The notes beneath the pieces are model-generated. The model saw only the letters and a program-made list of their open reading frames with translations, had not been told where the DNA came from and did no database searches. The position numbers were made by a program, and so were the translations under genes. A DNA stretch of 6,774 bases, taken from NCBI GenBank assembly GCA_959604655.1, contig CAUHCL010000107.1, positions 1 through 6,774 on the forward strand, in the 5' to 3' direction. Numbering within the stretch: position 1 is the first letter of the stretch; the number at the start of each line of letters is the position of its first letter. This stretch comes from an uncultured Alistipes sp. (GTDB lineage Bacteria > Bacteroidota > Bacteroidia > Bacteroidales > Rikenellaceae). Positions 1 through 5,961 of this stretch are shown here, piece after piece.

Positions 1-51
1 TATCTTCGGCGGCTCGCGCAAAGCGCGCCCCCCCCGCAGCCGCCGAAGATA
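1..51. repeat. 14-bp perfect inverted repeat (hairpin-capable) at window edge
   Basis: Bases 1-14 (tatcttcggcggct) are the exact reverse complement of bases 38-51. The 23-base spacer contains a second small palindrome, cgcgc-aaa-gcgcg at 15-27, followed by eight consecutive C (28-35). Transcribed from either strand this would fold into a long GC-rich hairpin. No clear T-tract follows on the plus strand, and what follows on the minus strand lies outside the window. It could be a terminator of a neighbouring gene, a second backup terminator for the ribosomal operon, or a dispersed palindromic repeat. The repeat may extend beyond position 1. Confidence 0.75.
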
Positions 52-190
52 AATTCTATCCGCGACCCGTCCCCGGCGAACAGCAGAACAGCAGAACGGC
101 AAGCCGCGGCCCCTCTTGCGATACCGATCCTCGCGGTTCAGAGGCATAACTGCATAACGGAATATCTCCGCAAGCCTCGCATCCCCCCCC
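52..190. other. Non-coding intergenic stretch with no recognisable gene
   Basis: I see no convincing coding frame, tRNA-like fold or conserved RNA here. It holds short repeats only: the 8-bp tandem repeat at 78-101, two copies of gcataac (144-150 and 152-158), an 8-bp palindrome gccgcggc (103-110), and a run of nine C at 183-191 next to the terminator. It lies downstream of the ribosomal operon and probably separates it from an unrelated gene left of the window. Confidence 0.7.
78..101. repeat. 8-bp tandem repeat, three copies
   Basis: The unit gaacagca occurs at 78-85 and 86-93. A third copy with one change (gaacggca) follows at 94-101. It lies in non-coding DNA. With so few copies it may be a chance or slippage product, and no function is suggested. 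Confidence 0.5.
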
Positions 191-229
191 CAAAAAATCA
201 AAAACGGCCCCTCACGAAAAAGGGGCCGT
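191..229 (-). terminator. Intrinsic (rho-independent) terminator of the ribosomal operon
   Basis: Bases 204-212 (acggcccct) and 221-229 (aggggccgt) form a perfect 9-bp GC-rich stem with an 8-base loop. Read on the minus strand, the direction of rplQ transcription, the stem is followed at once by TTTT, then GA, then TTTTTT, which is the classic hairpin plus U-tract arrangement. The stem begins 38 bases past the rplQ stop codon, so it should end the whole transcript. The A-rich loop strand places only a short T-run on the 5' side of the stem in the minus direction, so the signal is clearly stronger for minus-strand transcription. Confidence 0.9.
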
Positions 230-267
230 AATCGAAATATCGAAGCAGCGCTCGCGCGCCGCGGGAA

Positions 268-837
268 TTACATCTTCTTGCCTACGTTGGTCTTCTTGGC
301 TACCTTGGGAGCGGCAGTCTTGGTCGCAGCCTTGGGAGCATTTACCTTGGCGTTCTTCTTCTCGGCTACCACGGTGGCATCCTCCACGGCGTCGGTCTTC
401 TTGGCCGCGGGCTTGCGCGAACGACGGGTCTTGGGCTTGGCCTCCTCGGTAGAGGTAACCTTACCGAAGGTGTAAGCCTCGTTGAAGTCGACGAACTCGA
501 TGATGCACATGTCGGCAGCGTCGCCGAGACGGAAGCCCGTCTTCAGGATGCGGGTGTAACCGCCCGGACGATCGGCGATCTTGGGAGCGATCGTGCGGAA
601 CAGCTCGGTCACGGCCTCCTTCTGCTTGAGGTACGAGAAGACCACACGACGCGAATGGGTGGTGTCCTCCTTAGACTTGGTTACCAGAGGCTCTACGAAC
701 TGCTTCACGGCCTTAGCCTTAGCAACCGTAGTCTCGATGCGCTTGTGCAGGATAAGCGACGACGCCATGTTCGACAGCATCGCACGACGGTGACCCGCCT
801 GTCTGCCAAGGTGATTGAAATTCTTATTGTGTCTCAT
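268..837 (-). CDS. rplQ: 50S ribosomal protein bL17 with long basic C-terminal tail
   Basis: bL17 is a large-subunit protein near the peptide exit tunnel. Residues 1 to about 120 match the family: the start MRHNKNFNHLGRQAGHRRAM, then an ITTxxxAK-like stretch (ETTVAKAKAVK) and the closing RLGDAADMCIIEFVDF segment. The E. coli protein ends near this point at about 127 residues, but this one runs to 189. Residues about 126-189 form a low-complexity tail rich in Lys, Ala, Thr and Val, with at least 16 Lys and motifs such as AAPK. It is probably disordered and may bind rRNA. A related 10-bp DNA repeat (303-312 and 330-339) encodes part of it. Only 4 bases separate the start from the rpoA stop, so the two are probably translationally coupled. 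It is the last gene before the terminator. Confidence 0.97.
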   Translation of the reverse strand: MRHNKNFNHLGRQAGHRRAMLSNMASSLILHKRIETTVAKAKAVKQFVEPLVTKSKEDTTHSRRVVFSYLKQKEAVTELFRTIAPKIADRPGGYTRILKTGFRLGDAADMCIIEFVDFNEAYTFGKVTSTEEAKPKTRRSRKPAAKKTDAVEDATVVAEKKNAKVNAPKAATKTAAPKVAKKTNVGKKM

Positions 838-841
838 TTAA

Positions 842-1834
842 TTAATCTTTATCAAGTTTGTAGATAGATACGTCCATTCCGAACTTAAGATTCAACGATG
901 TCAGCAACTCGTCCAACTCGGTGAGCGACTTCTTGCCGAAGTTGCGGAACTTCAGCAGATCGTTGCGGTTCAGCTTCACCAGATCGCCTACGGTGTCGAC
1001 ATCGGCAGCCTTCAGACAGTTCAGGGCGCGGACGCTCAGGTCCTGATCCGAGAGCTTGGTCTTCAGAAGCTGGCGCATGCGCAGAGCCTCGTCGTCCAGA
1101 GTCTCGTTCTCGCTGCTGTCGTCCATGTTGATGGTGATCTTCTCGTCCGAGAAGAGCATGAAGTGCTGGATGAGAATCTTGGCAGCCTCTTTCAAGGCGT
1201 CCTTGGGGTGAATCGATCCGTCGGTGGTAATCTCCAAATTCAACTTTTCGTAGTCGGTCTTCTGCTCGACGCGGTAATCCTCGATCGAGTATTTGACGTT
1301 CTTGATGGGCGTGAAGATCGAATCGATCGGCAGAACGTCCAGCTCCTTCTCGGCGGGCGCGTTCTCCTCCGAAGGCACGTATCCGCGGCCCTTACCGATG
1401 GTGAGGGTGATCTGCATCTTCGTGCCCGGAGCGAGGTGGCAAATCACCAGCTCGGGATTGAGCACCTTGAACGACGACAGGTAGTTCGAGATGTAACCGG
1501 CCGTAAGCTCCGTCACACCGGCAACATTCACGATCACCTTCTCCGACTCCTGATTGTCGACCGTGCGGAGGAAGCGGACCTGCTTCAATTTCAGGATGAT
1601 GTCCATCATACCCTCCATCACGCCCGGGATAGCGGCAAACTCGTTGTTCACTCCGGCTACCTTTACGGTCGTAATTGCATAACCCTCCAACGATGAGAGC
1701 AAAACGCGTCGCAAAGCGTTGCCGACTGTCATACCGAAACCGGGCTCCAGCGGACGGAACTCGAACTTTCCGAATGACGCCGTGGCTTCGAGCATAATAA
1801 CCTTTTCAGGTTTCTGGAATGCTAATATTGCCAT
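842..1834 (-). CDS. rpoA: DNA-directed RNA polymerase subunit alpha
   Basis: The alpha subunit dimerises to nucleate RNA polymerase assembly, and its C-terminal domain contacts promoter UP elements and activators. The protein is 330 residues, the usual length. The N-terminal domain (about 1-235) has the conserved assembly segment GNALRRVLLSSLEGYAI (38-54). A short acidic linker (about 237-250) joins it to the C-terminal domain (about 255-320). The DNA-contacting residues known from E. coli are all present at an offset of four: R269, N272, C273, G300, K302, S303 and E306 (motif GKKSLTE at 300-306). The start leaves 23 A/T-rich bases after rpsD and has no Shine-Dalgarno sequence. The setting between rpsD and rplQ is the normal alpha-operon position. 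Confidence 0.98.
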   Translation of the reverse strand: MAILAFQKPEKVIMLEATASFGKFEFRPLEPGFGMTVGNALRRVLLSSLEGYAITTVKVAGVNNEFAAIPGVMEGMMDIILKLKQVRFLRTVDNQESEKVIVNVAGVTELTAGYISNYLSSFKVLNPELVICHLAPGTKMQITLTIGKGRGYVPSEENAPAEKELDVLPIDSIFTPIKNVKYSIEDYRVEQKTDYEKLNLEITTDGSIHPKDALKEAAKILIQHFMLFSDEKITINMDDSSENETLDDEALRMRQLLKTKLSDQDLSVRALNCLKAADVDTVGDLVKLNRNDLLKFRNFGKKSLTELDELLTSLNLKFGMDVSIYKLDKD

Positions 1835-1857
1835 AAAATATTGAATTTGTTTGATTA

Positions 1858-2466
1858 CTACTTAGAGTACAACTCGACGATAAGCTGCTCCTTGATGTTC
1901 TCGGGAATCTCCTCGCGCTCGGGCTTCTGCAGGAACTTGCCGCTCAACGTGGCGCCATCCCACTCCAACCATGCGTAACGGCTTCTCGACGAACCCGAAA
2001 CAGACGTCGTGATAACCTCCAGGCTCTTCGACTTCTCGCGTACCGACACCACGTCGCCGGCCTTGAGCGAATACGAAGGGATGTTCACCACCGAGCCGTT
2101 CACGCAGATGTGACGGTGCGACACCAGCTGACGGGCAGCCGCGCGGGTGGGAGCTATGCCCAGACGGTAAACCACGTTATCCAGACGGCACTCCAGCAGT
2201 TTGAGCAGGTTCTCGCCCGTGATACCGCCCATGCGGGCAGCAGCCTCGTAGGTGCGGGCGAACTGCTTCTCCAGAATACCGTATGTGTACTTTGCCTTCT
2301 GCTTCTCGCTAAGCTGCTCTCCGTACTCCGAGTTCTTCTTACGCTTGCGAGCAAGACCGTGCTGTCCGGGAGGATAGTTTCTCTTCTCAAGAACTTTGTC
2401 CGCACCATAGATAGCTTCGCCGAACTTACGGGCGATCTTTGATTTAGGTCCTATATATCTTGCCAT
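1858..2466 (-). CDS. rpsD: 30S ribosomal protein uS4
   Basis: uS4 is a primary 16S rRNA-binding protein that starts small-subunit assembly and helps form the mRNA entry site. In E. coli it also represses translation of its own operon. The 202-residue length is normal. The N-terminus MARYIGPKSKIARKFGE and the YPPGQHG motif (31-37) are diagnostic. The S4 RNA-binding domain lies at about 93-157, beginning CRLDNVVYRLGIAPTRAAAR. The four N-terminal cysteines that bind zinc in some uS4 proteins are absent, so this is the cysteine-free type. The gene follows rpsK after a 61-base A/T-rich gap, one of the longest in the operon. I cannot tell from sequence whether autogenous control acts here. Confidence 0.98.
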   Translation of the reverse strand: MARYIGPKSKIARKFGEAIYGADKVLEKRNYPPGQHGLARKRKKNSEYGEQLSEKQKAKYTYGILEKQFARTYEAAARMGGITGENLLKLLECRLDNVVYRLGIAPTRAAARQLVSHRHICVNGSVVNIPSYSLKAGDVVSVREKSKSLEVITTSVSGSSRSRYAWLEWDGATLSGKFLQKPEREEIPENIKEQLIVELYSK

Positions 2467-2527
2467 TGTTTCAAACTTTTATTAAAATAACTTTTTCGTT
2501 AAAGTCCTCTGTCTGCGCACCGAAGCG
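2467..2527 (-). other. 61-base A/T-rich leader between rpsK and rpsD
   Basis: This gap is unusually long for the operon. The half next to the rpsD start is strongly A/T-rich. It contains two copies of AAAAGTT and a weak 5-bp hairpin (ACTTT/AAAGT with a 6-base loop) on the minus strand. There is no Shine-Dalgarno sequence. A-rich sequence before the start codon is the usual pattern for translation initiation in Bacteroidota. I found no match to the Bacteroidota promoter form (TTTG, about 20 bases, TAnnTTTG) and no terminator. Confidence 0.4.
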
Positions 2528-2917
2528 TTATACGCGACGGCGGTTGGGAGCGCGGCAGCCGTTGTGCGGCAGCGGAGTGACGTCGATGATCTCCATCACC
2601 TCGATACCAGCACCGTGGATGGTACGCACGGCGCTCTCGCGACCCTGGCCCGGGCCCTTGACATAAACCTTAACCTTGCGCAAGCCCATGTCGAAAGCAA
2701 CCTTCGCGCAATCGGCCGCTGCCGTCTGCGCTGCATAGGGAGTATTTTTCTTCGAACCGCGGAAACCCATCTTACCTGCCGACGACCAGCTGATTACCTC
2801 GCCTACCTCGTTGGTGATGGTGATGATTACGTTATTGAAAGTCGAGTGAACGAAGGCCATGCCCACGGCACCCACCTTGACAACCTTCTTTTTGACAGTT
2901 CCAGTTTTCTTTGCCAT
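2528..2917 (-). CDS. rpsK: 30S ribosomal protein uS11
   Basis: uS11 sits on the platform of the small subunit and helps shape the region near the mRNA exit and E site. The protein has 129 residues, as expected. The core starts at VGMAFVHSTFNNVIITIT (18-35). The family signature lies at 79-104 (LRKVKVYVKGPGQGRESAVR onward), and the C-terminus PHNGCRAPNRRRV is a close variant of the usual PHNGCRPPKRRRV. Start choice is firm: MAKKTGTVKKK is a typical basic lead. The gap from rpsM is 13 bases and contains AGGAAG just before the ATG, one of the few Shine-Dalgarno-like stretches in this window. Confidence 0.98.
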   Translation of the reverse strand: MAKKTGTVKKKVVKVGAVGMAFVHSTFNNVIITITNEVGEVISWSSAGKMGFRGSKKNTPYAAQTAAADCAKVAFDMGLRKVKVYVKGPGQGRESAVRTIHGAGIEVMEIIDVTPLPHNGCRAPNRRRV

Positions 2918-2930
2918 AACTTCCTATTTA

Positions 2931-3311
2931 TTACTTCGTTGCCTTTTTCTTGTTTGCTACGGTCTTCTTGCGGCCCTTGCGGGTACGCGCGTTGTTCTTG
3001 GTGCTCTGACCGCGAACGGGAAGTCCCAGACGATGGCGGATACCGCGATAGCAGCCGATATCCATCAATCGCTTGATGTTGAGCTGGACGATCGAGCGGC
3101 ACTCGCCCTCGACCTTGATGCCCATATCGGCGATCGTCGAACGTATCGCTCCGACCTGGTCGTCCGACCAGTCGCTTACTTTTACATCATAGCTGATTCC
3201 CGCGTTGTCGAGAATCTTGCGGGCAGTGCTGCGACCGATACCGTAAATGTAGGTAAGGCCTATCTCGCCCCGCTTGTTTTTCGGTAAATCTACACCGACT
3301 ATACGTGCCAT
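2931..3311 (-). CDS. rpsM: 30S ribosomal protein uS13
   Basis: uS13 lies in the small-subunit head, contacts P-site tRNA through its C-terminal tail and forms bridges to the large subunit. The protein is 126 residues. MARIVGVDLPKNKRGEIGLT opens the protein and a helix-hairpin-helix-like segment YIYGIGRSTARKIL follows (21-34). The family signature RGIRHRLGLPVRGQSTKNNA spans 89-108. The last 20 or so residues are Lys-rich, as is normal for the rRNA-binding and tRNA-binding tail. In gammaproteobacteria a structured leader just upstream of rpsM is the target of uS4 repression. Here only 31 A/T-rich bases separate it from rpmJ, and I see no comparable structure in that gap. Confidence 0.98.
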   Translation of the reverse strand: MARIVGVDLPKNKRGEIGLTYIYGIGRSTARKILDNAGISYDVKVSDWSDDQVGAIRSTIADMGIKVEGECRSIVQLNIKRLMDIGCYRGIRHRLGLPVRGQSTKNNARTRKGRKKTVANKKKATK

Positions 3312-3342
3312 AAATACTTTACTTTAATTAATCGTTTGAATA

Positions 3343-3459
3343 CTACCCTTGGCGCATTTTGAATTTGGGATTTTTCTTGCAGATGACGTAGAGCTTACCT
3401 TTGCGCTTCACGATCTTGCAATCCTCGCTTCTCTTCTTGATTGATGCTTTTACTTTCAT
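3343..3459 (-). CDS. rpmJ: 50S ribosomal protein bL36, zinc site partly lost
   Basis: bL36 is the smallest large-subunit protein and stabilises 23S rRNA near the factor-binding side. Translating the minus strand from the ATG at 3457-3459 gives 38 residues, the exact family length. It begins MKVKASIKKRSEDCKIVKRK and ends YVICKKNPKFKMRQG before a TAG. The classic zinc ligands are Cys11, Cys14, Cys27 and His33. Here C14 and C27 remain, but position 11 is Ser and position 33 is Phe, so a full four-ligand zinc site is not present. It lies 20 bases after infA and 31 before rpsM, the standard place for this gene. Confidence 0.96.
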   Translation of the reverse strand: MKVKASIKKRSEDCKIVKRKGKLYVICKKNPKFKMRQG

Positions 3460-3479
3460 GATTTTCAAGCAATCTAATG

Positions 3480-3698
3480 TTATTTGTACCTGAAGGATAT
3501 ACGACCCTTACTCAAATCGTAGGGGGTCATCTCCACTTTGACCTTATCGCCGGGAAGGATCTTGATGTAGTGCATGCGCATCTTTCCCGAGATGTGGGCC
3601 GTGATAACGTGGCCGTTATCCAATTCGACACGGAACATGGCGTTCGACAACGCCTCGATGATGGTTCCGTCCCGTTCAATAGCAGTTTGTTTTGCCAT
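3480..3698 (-). CDS. infA: Translation initiation factor IF-1
   Basis: IF-1 binds the A site of the 30S subunit during initiation and assists IF-2 and IF-3. The 72-residue protein matches the family length. It is a single S1-type OB fold covering nearly the whole chain, with the diagnostic MAKQTAIERDGTIIEALSNA, FRVELDNGH (22-30), HISGKMRMHYIKILPGDKV (35-53) and the ending YDLSKGRISFRYK. The start lies 10 bases after the map stop. There is no clear Shine-Dalgarno sequence. The map-infA-rpmJ arrangement is common outside gammaproteobacteria. Confidence 0.98.
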   Translation of the reverse strand: MAKQTAIERDGTIIEALSNAMFRVELDNGHVITAHISGKMRMHYIKILPGDKVKVEMTPYDLSKGRISFRYK

Positions 3699-3708
3699 AG
3701 AGTCTTAG

Positions 3709-4485
3709 CTACTTGTTGTTAATTGCCTGTTCGATTATATTAAAGTCCGTCAACACGTCGGGTCCGTTGCGACGGACAGCCACGGCGAACTCGAAGTGCG
3801 CCGCGGGTTTGCGGTCACGGGTGCGCACGGTCCAGCCGTCGCGCTCGAAAACCACCGCTCTGCCGCCCATCGTAATCATCGGTTCTATGCAGATGACCAT
3901 GCCCTCCTTGAGCAGCGGGCCTCTGCCGCGCGCGCCGAAATTGGGGACACCCGGGGCCTCGTGCATTCCTCGCCCCAATCCGTGACCCTCCAGCTCGCGC
4001 ACTACGCCGTAGCCGAAGCTCTCGACGTACTCCTGCACGGCCGCCGAGATATCGCCCACGCGATTTCCCGCCTTGGCCTGCGCCGTACCCTTATAAAGAG
4101 CTTCTTTGGTGACTTCCAGAAGTCGTCGCGCCTCTTCGCCGACCTCGCCCACGGCAAACGTATATGCCGAATCACCAACAAACCCCTTCAAAAGCGTACA
4201 CAAATCGACCGATACCAACTCACCCTCCTCGATGACACGATCCGACGGGATGCCGTGCACCACCTGCTCGTTGACCGATATGCAGGTCGCGGCAGGATAG
4301 CCCTCGTAACCCAGACATGCGGGAACGGCGCCGTTGGCACGGATAAAATCCTCGGCGATCTTGTCCAGATAGCGCGTGGTGACACCGGGACGTATGTGGC
4401 GTCCCACCTCGGCGAGCGTGCGGCTCACCAGAATGTTGTTCTCGCGCAGGATCTCGATCTCCTCGTCTGTCTTCAGATGTATCAT
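3709..4485 (-). CDS. map: Type I methionine aminopeptidase
   Basis: The enzyme removes the initiator methionine from nascent proteins at the ribosome exit, using a two-metal site in the pita-bread fold. The chain has 258 residues, typical for the short type Ia form with no N-terminal zinc-finger extension. All five metal ligands can be placed: D94 (SVDLC), D105 (GFVGD), H168 (EGHGLGRGMHE), E201 (CIEPM) and E232 (HFEFAVAV). The substrate-contacting histidines H77 (VVHGIP) and H175 are also present. The start MIHLKTDEEIEILREN fits family N-termini. An overlapping out-of-frame ATG at 4502-4504 gives no family match. It follows secY after 84 bases with no adk in between, unlike the Firmicutes order. 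Confidence 0.97.
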   Translation of the reverse strand: MIHLKTDEEIEILRENNILVSRTLAEVGRHIRPGVTTRYLDKIAEDFIRANGAVPACLGYEGYPAATCISVNEQVVHGIPSDRVIEEGELVSVDLCTLLKGFVGDSAYTFAVGEVGEEARRLLEVTKEALYKGTAQAKAGNRVGDISAAVQEYVESFGYGVVRELEGHGLGRGMHEAPGVPNFGARGRGPLLKEGMVICIEPMITMGGRAVVFERDGWTVRTRDRKPAAHFEFAVAVRRNGPDVLTDFNIIEQAINNK

Positions 4486-4569
4486 TTCGTTCGTGTTTTT
4501 TCATGCCGCGCGGCTCTTGCAGCGCAGCCGACCGTCGGACTCTCTATAATCTCAAACGTATCTCCGACT
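4486..4569 (-). other. 84-base secY-map gap with GC palindromes
   Basis: This is the longest gap in the operon and differs from the others in being partly GC-rich. It contains a 10-bp perfect palindrome gccgcgcggc (4505-4514), a 5-bp stem cggct/agccg with a 10-base loop (4511-4530) that overlaps it, and a small CCGA/TCGG hairpin (4528-4538). No T-tract follows them on the minus strand closely enough to make a strong terminator, though six T lie on the plus strand at 4496-4501, which read as A on the transcript. It may be a processing, attenuation or internal-promoter region. Confidence 0.45.
4553..4560 (-). promoter_or_regulatory. Possible Bacteroidota -7 element upstream of map
   Basis: The minus strand reads TACGTTTG, an exact match to the Bacteroidota primary-sigma -7 form TAnnTTTG. 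Transcription from it would begin about 60 bases before the map start codon. The matching -33 TTTG is not seen at the usual distance of about 19-21 bases, which falls at the end of secY. A chance match in a window this long is quite possible, so this is only a candidate internal promoter. Confidence 0.2.
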
Positions 4570-5943
4570 CTAATAACGTCCCTGTATGCGTCCCGTCTTC
4601 ATCAGACCGTCGTAGTGACGCATCAACAGATAGCTCTCAATCTGCTTCAGAGTGTCGAGCACCACACCCACCATGATCAGCAGCGACGTACCTCCGTAGA
4701 AGTAAGCGAAATGCTGCTGCACGCCGAGGAATCGCATAGCCAGCGCGGGCATGATGGCCACGAGCGCGAGGAAGATCGATCCCGGGAGGGTGATTCTCGT
4801 CATGATGGTGTCGATGTAGTTCACGGTCTGCTTACCCGGCTTGATTCCCGGGATAAAGCCGCCGTTGCGCTTCATGTCGTCGGCCATCATTTGAGGATTG
4901 ATGATAATCGCCGTATAGAAATAGGTGAAGACGATTACCAGCACTGCCAGCGTGAGGTTGTACCAGAATCCCTGAAGGTTCGAGAAGGCGCCCTTCAGAC
5001 CCGGTATGAACGCGGGGATGAACATCAATGCCTGCGCGAAGATGATGGGCATCACGTTGGCCGCATTCATCTTCAGCGGGATGTATTGACGCACACCGCC
5101 GTACTGTTTGTTACCTACGATGCGCTTGGCATACTGCACAGGCACCTTGCGGACTGCCTGCACCACGGCGATAGTCACCATGAACACGAGGAACAGCAGC
5201 GCCAGCTCGACCACGAACATGATCAGGCTGCCCGTAGAGGTCTCCACGCGGGCCGTGAACTCGGCCAGCAGAGCCTGCGGCAGACGGGCCACGATACCGA
5301 TCATGATGATGAGCGAAATGCCGTTGCCGATGCCCTTGTCCGTGATCTTCTCGCCAAGCCACATGGTGAACATGGTGCCGGCGATGAGGATGACGGTCGC
5401 ATAGGCGAAGAAGTAGAACGTACCGCCGTAGACGAACGCCTCCGAAGAGGTGCGGTACAGGTTGGCCACGTATGCGGGACCCTGGAGGCACAATACGCCG
5501 ATGGTCAGCAGACGCGTCCACTGGTTCATTTTGCGGCGGCCGCTTTCACCCTCCTTCTGCAACTTCTGCACCGCGGGCACCATCATGCCCAGGAGCTGAA
5601 TGATGATCGAAGCGGTGATGTAGGGCATGACACCGAGCGCGAAAATGGCCGCATTGGCAAATGCACCGCCAGAGAATACGTCCAGCAGACCCAGCAGGGT
5701 GTTGCTGTTCATCTGGTTTGCCAAAGCCGACCCTTCGCCCAACGCGTTGGGGTTGATACCCGGTATTACCACAAAACAACCCAAACGAAATACAAGCAGG
5801 AGGCCCAAGGTGTAAAGTACACGCTTGCGCAGCTCCTCGATCTTGTAAATGTTCTTGAGCGTTTCGACGAGTTTCTTGTTGGTCGCCAGCAGCAGCACTA
5901 TGAGCGCCACCGCCACCAGACCGACAATAAGATAACCGTTCAT
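4570..5943 (-). CDS. secY: Protein translocase subunit SecY with extra N-terminal hydrophobic segment
   Basis: SecY is the channel of the Sec translocon in the inner membrane and works with SecE, SecG, SecA and the ribosome. The 457-residue chain shows the ten expected membrane segments from about 42 to 432. The plug region follows TM1 (IPGINPN at 60-66). The family signature AIFALGVMPYITASIIIQLL covers 99-118, and a second one, MWLGEKITDKGIGNGISLII, covers 194-213. The cytoplasmic loop GGFIPGIKPGKQT is at 361-373. Most SecY proteins start close to the segment LVETLKNIYKIEELRKR (25-41). Here about 22 residues precede it, including a hydrophobic stretch at 4-20. This start lies 18 bases after rplO, whereas starting near residue 23 would need a non-existent start codon, so the extension looks real. 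Confidence 0.96.
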   Translation of the reverse strand: MNGYLIVGLVAVALIVLLLATNKKLVETLKNIYKIEELRKRVLYTLGLLLVFRLGCFVVIPGINPNALGEGSALANQMNSNTLLGLLDVFSGGAFANAAIFALGVMPYITASIIIQLLGMMVPAVQKLQKEGESGRRKMNQWTRLLTIGVLCLQGPAYVANLYRTSSEAFVYGGTFYFFAYATVILIAGTMFTMWLGEKITDKGIGNGISLIIMIGIVARLPQALLAEFTARVETSTGSLIMFVVELALLFLVFMVTIAVVQAVRKVPVQYAKRIVGNKQYGGVRQYIPLKMNAANVMPIIFAQALMFIPAFIPGLKGAFSNLQGFWYNLTLAVLVIVFTYFYTAIIINPQMMADDMKRNGGFIPGIKPGKQTVNYIDTIMTRITLPGSIFLALVAIMPALAMRFLGVQQHFAYFYGGTSLLIMVGVVLDTLKQIESYLLMRHYDGLMKTGRIQGRY

Positions 5944-5961
5944 ATCGAATTGGTTTTTAAT

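Noticed and set aside
103..174. Possible structured RNA (gccgcggc palindrome; cttgcg at 115-120 pairing with cgcaag at 169-174).
   Set aside because: The pairings are short with large loops, and no known RNA family or tRNA/rRNA signature is recognisable.
1163..1696. A 177-codon plus-strand open frame inside rpoA.
   Set aside because: It lies fully antisense to a well-conserved gene, and its composition (Leu, Arg, His, Asp) is typical of complementary-strand shadows.
2564..3287. Plus-strand open frames over rpsK and rpsM.
   Set aside because: They are antisense to two strongly conserved ribosomal-protein genes and have no recognisable motif or plausible initiation region.
4220..4504. A 94-codon minus-strand frame starting upstream of map (MKKHERNDTSEDR...).
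   Set aside because: It overlaps map in another frame. The encoded sequence has no family resemblance, and the map frame is unambiguous from its metal ligands. A short regulatory upstream frame cannot be excluded but has no support.
4505..4538. Terminator between secY and map.
   Set aside because: The hairpins are short and are not followed by a T-tract on the minus strand; the transcript has an A-run there instead.
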